DNA of 61,999 nucleotides from Acanthaster planci (taxonomy: Eukaryota; Echinodermata; Asteroidea; Valvatida; Acanthasteridae): positions 204,412-266,410 of the forward strand of contig NW_019091521.1 of the NCBI RefSeq assembly GCF_001949145.1. The letters are read 5' to 3'. The position numbers and the translations under genes are program-made. Under the pieces are notes generated by a model, which did no database searches, had not been told where the DNA came from, and saw only the letters and a list, made by a program, of their open reading frames with translations. Position 1 is the stretch's first letter. Every line of letters starts with the position of its first letter. Positions 37,801 through 47,920 of the stretch are shown in pieces.

Positions 37801-40800
37801 GTACACAGAAAATCATTTGTGAAATGTGCAATCAATTACCATTATGTCAGATATTATCAAAGAATTTTGTTTTTTTTAGAGAGACAATGCATATTTATGT
37901 AGACCGATGTGAACCGAGAATACACTCTTTAAGGCTCCTGAAGTACATGTCCGATTGGGTTCAAATCTTGCAGATATCTTGAATAGAGAGTGCTTTAGAA
38001 GAAAGTTGGCCTTATGTGATGATTGCGACACGAGAAGACAAGTCACACGACCTTAAAGTTGAACTCTTGAAGGCCCTATATCTTCTGATGTACAGGACCA
38101 ATCGGGTTCAAATCTTGCAGATAACTTGAAAAGGGGGTGCTTTAGTGGAATATTGACCTCGTGTGATGCTGACGTCATCAGGAGACAAGTCACGTGACAT
38201 TAAAGGTGTTTTTAAAGCCCTCCTGAAGTACTTGGCCGATTGGGTTCAAACCTTGCATCGATCTTCAAAAGGAGCTCTTCGGACGAATAATGAAGTGATG
38301 TGACGATGACGTCATCAGAAGACAAGTCACGTGACATTAAAGGTAAAGGGTGCAAACTTTTATTCTTTGTATCTCCTAATGGCCAAAAGGCTGAAATTGA
38401 AATGAGGTAGTATCTCAAATGAAGGAATGCCCTTTTCTTAAGAAAAAAAGAAAATGCGAAAAAGCCCTTTGCTTTCTCCTTGAGATAGACAAAACCTTTA
38501 GTTTTCTTTTCCTTTTTTTAGACTTTTCCCCATAGAGTTTGTACACGTTTTTTTCCTCTAGTCGACTTTGGTAGTTTTATAATCTTATTGATTTCAAACG
38601 TGGCAGATCTTCAGATAATCATCCAAAGATGGTCCTAGAAGAAATTCAGAATGATGACGTCATCACATGATTTATTATTGAATTTGGGATATTTAATTTT
38701 CCCATACGTTTTGTACACATTTTTCGAGAGCCAGACTTTCATAGCGTTTTCGTCCTGTCTTGATGGATGTTAGGTCAAGGTTCTTAGCCTAACAATTAGA
38801 GAGTGTTTATGTAATAAATTTCCGCGATGACTTCATCACGTGATTTATAACTGATTTTTTAATGTTTAATTTTTCTCCATAGCTTTTGTACACGTTTTCT
38901 GAAGTCAAAGGCTGGTGCATTCATACATCTGAGTGACTTTGTGTTATGTCAAAAAATTATGTCACGATGGCGTCATCAGGAGTCACGTGACAGGAGATTA
39001 AAGTTGCAGTTGCCCTTAGATTTTGTACACTTTTTAAACTGCGCAATATTATCGATCTCAATGAGAGTAGTCCTGAACTTCGGCTGAAGATTACTATAAG
39101 AACGAAAGAAAAATCGTATTTTTCCGTCTTCGTTCGATTACAAATATACCCAAGAGTCCAAATATCAAATAGTATTTCGGAATTTTTTTCAAGATAACAA
39201 TATAAACGCAAATAACGTGACATGACTATAAAATTGCAGTTTTTCTCCATCGATTTTGTGCACGTTTTTCTGAAGTCGAAGACTGGTACACTCATACATC
39301 TTAGTATTTTTGCATTGGGAGCATAGGTAGTCCATCAACTCGTGGGCTGTCAAAATAAATCGTCATGATGACGTCATCAGGAGTCACGTGACATGAGATT
39401 AAAGTTGCAGTTTGATTGATAGGTTTTGTACACGTTTTTTTCACATCGCACTTTAGTTGATTTCACCAGTACTTCGCCTGGGGATTGCTGTGACAATTTC
39501 AAGTGCATTTTCCCTTGCAGATAGTTTCAACGAATTGATCTGTTTTCTAAAAAGATAAAGATAAAACAGAAAATTCCGAAACAGCTCTGTGGTTGTTCAC
39601 AACCACGTCCCTCTAGTTTTGGTCATTTTTATTACGGAATTTCCATAAAAAGGTATGTTATGTGATCTCATGATCACTCCTAGTGATGAAACAGCGCATT
39701 TTGTTTTCGTTAACTTAACTGTTCTGTGGTGGTCATCATGTTGTTCGCCTGTCTTAGCCAAATTCGTAAAGAAATGAAATTACAAACATTGCATGAACAA
39801 TGGAAAATTACATCAAAATCGTAAGAAATATTCACGACGGCAATAGTGAATCTAATGTTAGATATTTATTCTTTCTATTTCTTGGCCACTGCGATAAGTT
39901 GTAGTTTACTGCAAACAAAACACCTCAAATATTTCTACGATATTATTGGCCCCACTTGTCAGGCTAAGCTGCAGGCAGTAATCAGGAAGTTTTGAAATGT
40001 TTATTATATAATTGTTCGTCTGACCGGGAGGCGATGGTCATCAAGCACTTTGATGTGCCGGAGTTTTAACTCCTTCTGTGTCCTTCCTCGTTGGGTATAT
40101 CACTTATTACCCACTGTAACATATGGTGAACCAGGATTTGGATGAGGTTAGCTAAAATCACCCCCAAATAGTTCATGGTGCTCGACCAACGCCTCCCCCA
40201 ACACAAAACACACACAACGCCTACATGTGGACTTCTTTTGTGTAGAAGTTCACATTATGTACGTCACGCCTACACACACCCACACAATAAACGCCATTGT
40301 CCCCTGCATTATGTTGAGCAGAAGTCAACACTATGCAGGCCCAATGACACTCCTATACGTACACCCCCCCCCCACACACACACACACACTCACCCGCACC
40401 ATTGCACCACATGGGACAGGGATGTACGGCTATATCCTAGCTGGTAGTTCAAGATGTATGTGTTTTGTATTTTCGTTTTTCTGAGAGTTATGCAACGGAA
40501 CTCTGGGGGGTGCTCAGGCCCATTCCCTTGGGTGCAGCATTATTTGATCAGCTTCAAGAAAAAAATCTTTTCCGTGGTGAAAAGAAAAATGATTCTGCAA
40601 AGAAAATTCTAACAAAGAAAAAAAGAGAAAATTTGCAGGATTTTCATCAAAATGGCTTTGAGAAAAAGCAGATTAGATATTTTACGATCACAAATGAGTA
40701 CAATTCCAAATCAGTGAGGAGACTTCATGTCCCGTGTAAGTTGTTAAGCCTTGCCAAATGTCTGACACTATTTCATTAGCATGGACAGCTGTTAATTTAC

Positions 40801-41680
40801 AGCTTTTACGTCAATAATTTCGTCCGGTGTAATAAGCTACATGGAAATGATATTTGGAAAACATGCTACAAAGAAGCTTTCCATCTTGAGGTTAAAAATT
40901 CAAGTCTAAAATAAGAAAGTTAAGTCTTTCACTTACATTCATGTGACGGAGAATGTGTTCTCTGCAATTCCTTACTGTGTCTCTCCAGATGTAAACGGGG
41001 AAATATGTCATGAAATCCGCCATCAGATTCATGCCCATTGCAAGTTTGGTCGTTTTGTCCCAGCCATGTTTACGGGGAATGTTCCAGTCAGTGAAAGTTA
41101 CAACTCGCAACTGATGGTCATTGAAGATGTTTTCACTGGTGACAGGTGTTGTAAACATTCCATCCGTGTCAATCCAAGCGATGATGGATGCGTGAATGTA
41201 CAGATCCATGAAGAAACTGCTCCATAGTTGGCGGCTGTATCCACGATCTCTCTCTATTTTCAAGATTGAGATATCGTTTGGGAGAGGCTCGTAAATGAAA
41301 TCAAACTTGACGCCAAACGCGTGCTCTTGCTGACTCAGTCGAGCTGCCAACCGGTGATCGGCTGCCGATTCCTTGTCTAGTATCACGCTGATGTGACCCA
41401 GCTTTGGTGACCAGAACAACACGGCAGATCGTAGGAGGACACAATATAGACGGTGGATCAGTTTAGGCGCGGCCGCCATGCGTAGGGTGAGCGTCAGGGT
41501 ATGGCTTTTGGTGGCGAGCAGATACGAATTATTTGAGAAAAAAACCCGATGCTTTGGCAAGGCCACACTTTCAGTAAAACTATGACTACTTGAATAACCG
41601 GAAAGTATGGCTTCGTAAATTAACGTTGAAATCGTTAAGAACACAAGGAATACGTAAATGAATATCAGAGATCTTGCCAT
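34270..41680 (-). CDS. Putative Golgi type II membrane glycosyltransferase, two exons
   Basis: Exon 1 is 41680-40937 (248 codons; ATG at 41680; donor AAT then gtaagt, phase 0). Exon 2 is 34842-34270 (acceptor ttttgcag, phase 0; stop TGA at 34270), giving 438 residues. Residues 5-27 are a single hydrophobic anchor near the N-terminus (LIFIYVFLVFLTISTLIY), typical of type II Golgi enzymes. The lumenal part has AWIDTDGMF (DTD at 171-173, a DxD-like metal/nucleotide-sugar motif of GT-A folds), then FPVYIWRDTVRNCREHILRHMN. Exon 2 is rich in H, W, Y and C. I do not recognise a characterised family; transfer of a sugar onto a secreted acceptor is inferred from architecture only. The intron is 6094 bp and holds most of the TGACGTCA repeat array. 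Confidence 0.8.
36841..36860. repeat. (CTT)n microsatellite
   Basis: Six to seven CTT units, followed by degenerate GATGATGATTCTGATGG-type triplets to about 36900. Confidence 0.9.
40205..40340. repeat. Short repeat with an inverted relative at 45.45-45.56 kb
   Basis: GTGGACTTCTTTTGTGTAG, TTCACATTATG and CACGCCTACACAC here match, on the opposite strand, GTGGACCTCTTTTGTGTGG, GCACACGATG and CACGCCTGCACAC at about 45455-45560. Internal CCTGCA.TATG motifs repeat within each copy. There is no coding meaning apparent. Confidence 0.6.
40372..40390. repeat. (CA)n microsatellite
   Basis: About nine CA dinucleotides directly after a C9 run. Confidence 0.9.
40937..41680 (-). CDS. Exon 1 of the glycosyltransferase-like gene
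   Basis: The 744-base exon carries the start codon, membrane anchor and DTD motif. Reading on past the donor gives only 13 residues before a stop, so splicing at 40936 is well supported: the donor is a perfect gtaagt and exon 2 continues the frame with VSNFEDAFRKL. Confidence 0.85.
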
Positions 41681-41683
41681 GCT

Positions 41684-41900
41684 CCAAATCCTGATTTAGA
41701 GGTTGACTTAGTATACTCCCAAAGGAAATTTTGTGCACATTGTCTACAACAGTTTAAATTTGATGAGCTTACGCCGTACAAGGAACTGTCATGAGCCAAG
41801 TGGCTCCGTTCAGATTTCCTGGCTCCAAATTTTTCAAGCGACAGTATTTTCAAAGCTTGGCCTCCTTCCTCTACAATCGTATGTGACGTCAACCTCGTTG
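41684..41900 (-). promoter_or_regulatory. Candidate promoter with a CRE octamer, glycosyltransferase-like gene
   Basis: TGACGTCA lies at 41884-41891, about 204 bp upstream of the start codon. It is the CREB/ATF-type palindrome that is also abundant in the gene's intron. No TATA box was identified, and the transcription start is unknown. Confidence 0.35.
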
Positions 41901-42217
41901 CAATGGTGTTGAGCTGTGCACCCTCAGTGTCAGTATGAAAAGCTGATGAGGACCTGTGTGGTTTATAACAAAAACAAATTCACTAACAATTTCATTTATT
42001 TATATTTTTTTCTATTTTATTTATTATATAAGGTAACCTTATCAGTTATATAACTGCTTTCCACAAAAGCCCTGTTTCGGGTCACGTGGACGTCAATTGA
42101 ACTGAGACATATTAAGTTAAAACAAGTGTCATGATCACAACTAATACCAAAATACAAAAAAACCCAAATCAACAACTAAAATTATAAAATTAGTTATAGA
42201 TAAACACTGTATACTCA

Positions 42218-42391
42218 TTGTTTGTCCTACAATTTGTGGAAAAATTCACAAGCTTACTCGGGTGGGACTCGAACCCACGACCTCCTGCGTACTAGTGCAG
42301 ATATTTTAGTCACTTTTCAAGATGCATACTTTGCGTAGGGGACATGTGAACTTTAATTACGTGTTTTGCCCTTATCCACCCAATATATTTT
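42218..42391 (-). mobile_element. tRNA-derived SINE with perfect 17-bp target-site duplication
   Basis: TAAACACTGTATACTCA is identical at 42201-42217 and 42392-42408. The 174 bp between them contain, on the minus strand, GTGGGTTCGAGTCCCACC, a strong tRNA B-box/T-arm, at about 42264-42281. The A-box side is badly decayed. A perfect duplication suggests a fairly recent insertion despite the poor head, or a head that was never canonical. Confidence 0.75.
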
Positions 42392-43721
42392 TAAACACTG
42401 TATACTCAGTACTTGTGCGAGAGCTTGCAAAAAAAATCACAAATAAGAGAAAACGTAAAATCTTTCCGAAGCTGTAAACCGTCTGCTATCAATATTAAAA
42501 TCCAAACACTTCTTTACTGCAAGCTGCAGTACAAGTGCCAAACAAACGTTGTCAAAGTGGAGTAGTCAACGGTCCCTCTAATTTGTCAATGACTGGGACG
42601 GAGACAAGACAAAAGGAATGATGGAAATTAATTAAGGAAAAACATCTGACGTTTTACGGGCCATTTCGATAAATGTCGCTAATTTTATTCACCACTGGGT
42701 GAATAATGCCTGTTCTGTATCTGTATTTTAACATGTGAAAAAGGTTTTGGATTTTTTGCCAACAGAGTAACAAAAGGAACTTCCTGATTTTGCCAATCAC
42801 AATTGAAATAAAAACTCTCGTTATTTCGGACCACGCAATAAATTACTCTTGGTAGTAAATCGCCATCACGCATACGCAAAAAAGGGTCGAGGGTACTTTT
42901 TGGTACAAAGGAATGTAATCACAATGTTGGCATTACTCTTCAAGGAAATAATGACTTGGGTCCATGTTTTGGTCAAACAAATTTCGTGACTATTATTTAC
43001 TAAAGAGTTGGTAATTGAAGCAGAGAGTTAACTGCGGTTACTGCATTGATGATAGCTATTCATTCGCAAAAGAGAAGGAAAACAGTTTTTACTTCTACAG
43101 TTATTGATCGGACAGGCTTCACCGATCAAGCGTTATGGAGACTGAAAAATGAATTCCATGCCATATTTGCATTACATTCTTGTCCTTGGAAGTCTGTTGT
43201 TAGCCGTGCAGTTTGTTCTTTGTTGAAGTAAAAAGGGAAAAGTTGCAGCGGGAAAATGCCATGAAATGAAATCCGTAAATTTGTTGTTGATTTTGCTGGT
43301 GATTTTAATGGAACAAATTTTCAACAATTCAGTGAAAATACGCAAAGACCATTATTAACAGAAATATTGCGAGACAGAAAAAGATCCGGTAATATTGCTG
43401 GAGGAACGCTTATTGGGGATATAATCAAATCTGTTTTAAAGTGCAAAAAGTCTTTAAGTGACATTTGGCAAATGTCTCTGAAGCTTCATCGTGGGATTTT
43501 GTTTAATTAAACAGGGAGTACATTTTGTTTCAATAAAAAAAGAGACAAGCAAAACTTGGCTTCACAACTGAAAGAGGTAACTGTTACATGTCAACTGTAC
43601 GACACACGACGAGAGGGCATTTGCAATGACCGCCAAATTAGAAAAAGCCTGTGAACAAAATTGGCTATCTCCTTGAGCGGTTGGTGAAGATTTTTTTTTT
43701 GGCTAGAAGCCTTATAATAAG

Positions 43722-43865
43722 GAAGTGTATACAGGACCTGACTAACCAAAAAAATGGTCTGCTATTTCGCCCGGGTAGATTACTATTTCGCCTGGGTGGA
43801 TTAGTTTTTCGCCTTGGCAGATTAGTTATTTCGCCCGGGCGAAATATTGATCCACCCCGGGAGTG
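43722..43865 (+). repeat. TTTCGCCCGGG tandem motif, left arm of an inverted pair
   Basis: Four imperfect units of about 27 bp (ATTTCGCC.GGG...GATTA) run through 43765-43850. The preceding bases (AAGTGTATACAGGACCTGACT) plus the first unit match, on the minus strand, 46290-46218. The two arms read inwards on a 2.5-kb segment. Confidence 0.65.
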
Positions 43866-46217
43866 GTGTAGAGTCGTGTGTCGGAATGAGGGATGATTTC
43901 CTTTTGGGAGTTGACTCAGATAGACCGTTCCGACATTTTTCTTCGCCATTTGTCATGCACTCTCACTCCTGCCTTTAGCAAAGGCAGAGGTATTCTTCAA
44001 ATTAATCAGCTGTTTCCCGCAGATTTAGTTACCGGGAATGTCAATAGAACTGATTGAAAATTACCCTTATGAATCTATCAAACCTGTTGGCCATTAAACA
44101 TGAACAAAAGTGCATCAGTTCTCTACTCTGATCGGGGTCAGAGTCTTGCCACTCCCCTGAAAAAGTTAAATACTTTTTATTTGATTATGAAAAGAACCTT
44201 TTCCTTGCATATTATTTTCTTTTCAGAGAAATGGAGAGAGTTTAACTCAGGCTAGTTTATCACAATATATCACAGACACTTTATTTGCAGAAAAGAGGTA
44301 GTTTCATAACATAAAGCTACTTATTTAGGCCTATAAGGATATAAAACACTCTAAACTGATACTACTAATATTCAAAAGGGCTGGAGTTGATGGCATATAT
44401 AAATTTCTGTTAATTAAATTTCTGGACCCTCAGGATCTTTCAATACTAGTGGTAATTTTAACGTGGTAATTGGCAATTAAACGTAAATTGGTGCTTTTGT
44501 TTTTTGTTCGTTTGTAATGAAATTATTTAGTTTGTGGAGTCCCTGGGAAAATAAGCATGTTTGGGGCTATCCCGGATTAAATCAACCCACTTTGTTCAGT
44601 GTTTAGTTTTTCCTTGTACATGTATGCGTCAATTTCTTCTGAATAAAATCAGCATTATTTTGGGCGGCCGAGGCGGAACGAATCCATCACTTGGATATCA
44701 AGTCTTTGACGCACTGGAACAAGCTACGTATGTATTGTTTAGAAGTCAGCCTCTTGTTTCTCCTAAAAAGGGGGACTTACTCGTGACAGACAGAAAGTTT
44801 CAAATCGAGACTGACCTAGCATCGTAATGCACGGTTAAATGTGCGTCGCAAGGGGGCAAGAGGGCACCTGCCTTCACCAAGAAAAAAATAAAAGAATTAT
44901 AATAAAATGCAAAAGATATGACAAAAATAGATTAAAGGGAATAAAAAGCACTATACCTAGCTTTAAAAATAAAAGCATTTTTTCCCGTTTTCTCCTTTGT
45001 TCTTATCCCTTTCCCCCTTTTTAGCCGTTTTCCTCGATAGTTTACACTCTATCCCCATGACCTTAATGATAGGCTCGTAGGTTAGTGCTACCCTATCGTA
45101 GATAAAAGGCAGTGGCGTATTCAGTGTCCAAGAGAGGAAGGGAACAGATTCAACCTCCAACCATTTCGTAACGATATTCAAATCATTAATTTCCTGGTAG
45201 GCCTAAGTTTTAAAATTGATGCAAACATAACTTCAGTCTTAACCCTAAAAAGTCAGAAGTATGTGGGAGCACTTTAATACAGCCATGGGGCGGATTCCCC
45301 TCCCCCTGCAGAACTCGGCTACCCCATACGCAATTTTAATTAAACTCTGCGTGCTTGTAAAGACAGTCATAATATATCCAAATAATCAATATATCGGTAC
45401 ATTTTCAGTTCAACTGAAGATGTTTCTATGGTCATTTGAAGTTTGGGGCCACGCGCTTGCCAGCGTGTGCAGGCGTGGCATACATCGTGTGCATCCACAC
45501 AAAAGAGGTCCACATTGTGCAGGGTATGGTGGCGTTGTGTAGACTCGCACACGTCCACACCATGTTTTCCCCTTCTGAAAGAGAATCTCAGGGGCATTTT
45601 CTGGTCAAGGTTATATGCGGCAAAATAAAAAAGAACAGTCCAGGAAACCATCATCAAAAATTCACCTCAAAGGAGCTGTCCTAGTTCCTCAAGTTTCCTT
45701 AAACACACGAGAACAAAGAAAGGAATGACCACACTTTGTATGTAAAACAGGTGTGGGTGTCCTAGCAATGTATGCACATGAAAAAAGTGTAGCCTTTTTG
45801 CCTGCTTCGGGGAAATGAACACTACGCGTGCACAGTAGGTCTGATTCTCACAAAATAGGTGAAACATGACTGAGTTAGTGAAAAACAGCGTGAAAATACA
45901 CTGTGAGGCTAACGAGACAAATGTGGGATGAGCGAAAACCGCCTTGCCTTATTTTAGGGGCGGCTGCGGGGGACAGACCAAACAAAAATGGACTGTGGTT
46001 TGTAGGGGAAAAAATAAATTCCCCACCCCTCCCCCAACCCCACCCTGTGGCTTCCCCCCACTAGCAAACTCTGGGCACACCTCGTGAGAAACTTTGCAAT
46101 TGAATTGATTTTTAATATAAAAAGTACTCAAAATCCCTATTTTTTCTTTTTTCGAAAAAGTGGGGGATGATCCATCCCCTGCAAAAAGTGAGCGATATAT
46201 ATAGCCCAGTCTCCCGG

Positions 46218-46290
46218 GATACTAATCCACCCGGGCGAAATAGCAGGCCAAGTTTTTTTCAAGTCATGTCCTATATACGCTTCCGTACAT
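46218..46290 (-). repeat. Right arm of the TTTCGCCCGGG inverted pair
   Basis: On the minus strand it reads AAGCGTATATAGGACATGACT, then GCTATTTCGCCCGGGTGG, paralleling the arm at 43722. It adjoins the start of the duplicated block copy 2. Confidence 0.65.
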
Positions 46291-46624
46291 TTTGCGCTTA
46301 AACTCAGTGTAAAGTAAACCTTGAAACCGACATAAACAGCCAATGCAATAGCTAAATTTTAAGAAATAACATAAATTTTAACTTGTACATCATGCACGTC
46401 ATGGCAGCCAACGAAGAAAATGTGAAATTTCTTATCAATTTGGCAGTTAGACATTTTTAAGAGCCGACCGACCAACGACTTGCTTGATGTAACAGTGTAC
46501 TAATGAGTGATGTGTAGGCCTACCATGCCTTACATTTAACATACCAATCGATATTAGCAATTAGCATCAGTCCCAACTATAGTAAGGACCTTAAAATGGT
46601 CGCTTCTATTAATCACATTTTTTA

Positions 46625-46852
46625 AAGATGATCAAAGAAATTGACTGGAGTGGGACTTGAAACTACGGCCTCTGGAATACTGTACCAGTGCTCTACCAAC
46701 TAAGCTACCTAACCCTATGTTGGTGGCTCTCCCCATGTGTCAATATCTCTGGCGCTAGCCAGACGCCATTAAACCAAATACACTGAAACGCCATGTAGCC
46801 AGAGATCACACCCCAAATCCCGCTCCAGTCAATTTCTTTGTTCATCTTTATA
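46625..46852. mobile_element. SINE fold-back
   Basis: On the minus strand 46720-46625 reads TTAGGTAGCTTAGTTGGTAG (A box), a T-arm-like GTTTCAAGTCCCACTCC, then CAGTCAATTTCTTTG. At 46826-46852 the same tail (CTCCAGTCAATTTCTTTGTT and CATCTTTATAAT) appears on the plus strand. Two oppositely oriented copies of the tail therefore bound 228 bp. The tRNA-like part lacks good pairing and is not a functional tRNA. Confidence 0.65.
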
Positions 46853-47094
46853 ATCATTCATAACCCTGGGGTCAACGGAGCGGGGATACAGTCGACACAT
46901 ATCACCAATGTGGTCATAACTTTTTCTCCAATGGGCCAACTTGTCAACGATTTTTTTTGTAATCCTCACCTCAGGCGTACACCTGTAACCTCCCACTGGC
47001 TAGACCCCAAACACTGCCGAGTTATTCTTGAAAGATCAGCCACCCCAAGGAGCCCATATGGTCGCTATCAGAAACCAGATCTTTTTGATGACAG

Positions 47095-47440
47095 ACATAC
47101 GTTTGGGTTGTGGCTTATACTTCCACAGCTGAATAATGTAATGTAGTCAGAGGGGACCTCGGGGATGCCATAAAACAGCTGTACAGGTTCAGGCATGACC
47201 GGGAACTGACCTGGAGACAAAAATCACTGACTGGAGTAACGGTGTGATTTTGTGGGCGTGGCTGCTCCTTTGTTTGCAGACATGCGCTGACTGGTCGCAG
47301 CTGTTTGGGTTGTGACCTGGTACTAATTATACTTCCACAGCAGCATAATGAAACGTAGTTAGAGGGGACCTGGGGGATGTATTAGCTACCGTAAAACAGT
47401 CGTAAAGGTTCAGGCAAGACTGGGAACTGACCGGTGATTA
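47095..47440. repeat. Tandem duplication with a period of about 203 bp
   Basis: GTTTGGGTTGTG, ATACTTCCACAGC, GAGGGGACCT, AGGTTCAGGCA and GGGAACTGACC occur in order at 47101-47212 and again at 47304-47441. The second unit has small insertions. No frame is conserved between units. Confidence 0.75.
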
Positions 47441-47920
47441 GAATCTCCACGCGGAGACAACATCCTTTGGTTTTTGGCCTTGCCGCCCCGAGAGATGAGC
47501 ACCTAGTCAGTTTTCCTACATGATTTGTTAGGTGGAAAAGCTGGGTTCAGTACCAACACCAGCCAAGGGGGTCAATCCATTTTTAAAAGTGGGGCGGGGG
47601 ACAAATGGCCCTGATCAGAAGAAATGCGAGTGCAAAGCCTGAAGCCCTGAGCACAAACAGCGTTAGGTCTGAAAAAATTTGTAGTATATAGATACTCTGT
47701 GATGTGATCTAAGACAATTTGTGGCTATTTTAGCCCTTTTTTTTTCAAATAAATGCTTTAGTATTGGGGTAAACATTTTCAGTTAGGTTTTGGAAAAAAG
47801 TGTGTGAGTGTGTGTGTTTGGGGGGACAATTGATACAGTATCCCCCACTTGGAATAGTGGGCACATTCCCCCCCTGTCCCCACCAATTGACCTCCATGAC
47901 ACTAGCCCTGTAAATGGCAG

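Larger units (their letters stand above)
34843..40936 (-). repeat. TGACGTCA/CACGTG-rich repeat array in the glycosyltransferase-like intron
   Basis: Exact TGACGTCA octamers occur near 35371, 35511, 35891, 36485, 36993, 37163, 37472, 38169, 38307, 38655 and 39369, with one-base variants near 35782, 38827 and 38967. CACGTG hexamers often follow (35519, 36242, 37173, 38185, 38329, 38837, 38983, 39382). Two unit types alternate: one of about 136 bp with GTCACGTGACATTAAAGG, and one with CACGTGATTTATTATTGA, ATTTAATTTT and TTTTGTACACGTTTT. The array is roughly 35.3-39.45 kb. Confidence 0.85.
46290..47920. repeat. Dispersed/duplicated block, copy 2, with about 900 bp inserted
   Basis: Matches window positions 40-835 in two pieces: 46290-46624 and about 47525-47920. 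The intervening 900 bp hold a SINE fold-back and a tandem duplication, so they are a later insertion or replacement. Confidence 0.75.

Noticed and set aside
46640-46715. Functional tRNA gene
   Set aside because: A- and B-box-like sequence is present, but stems pair poorly and the SINE tail follows directly; it is a retroposed tRNA-like element.
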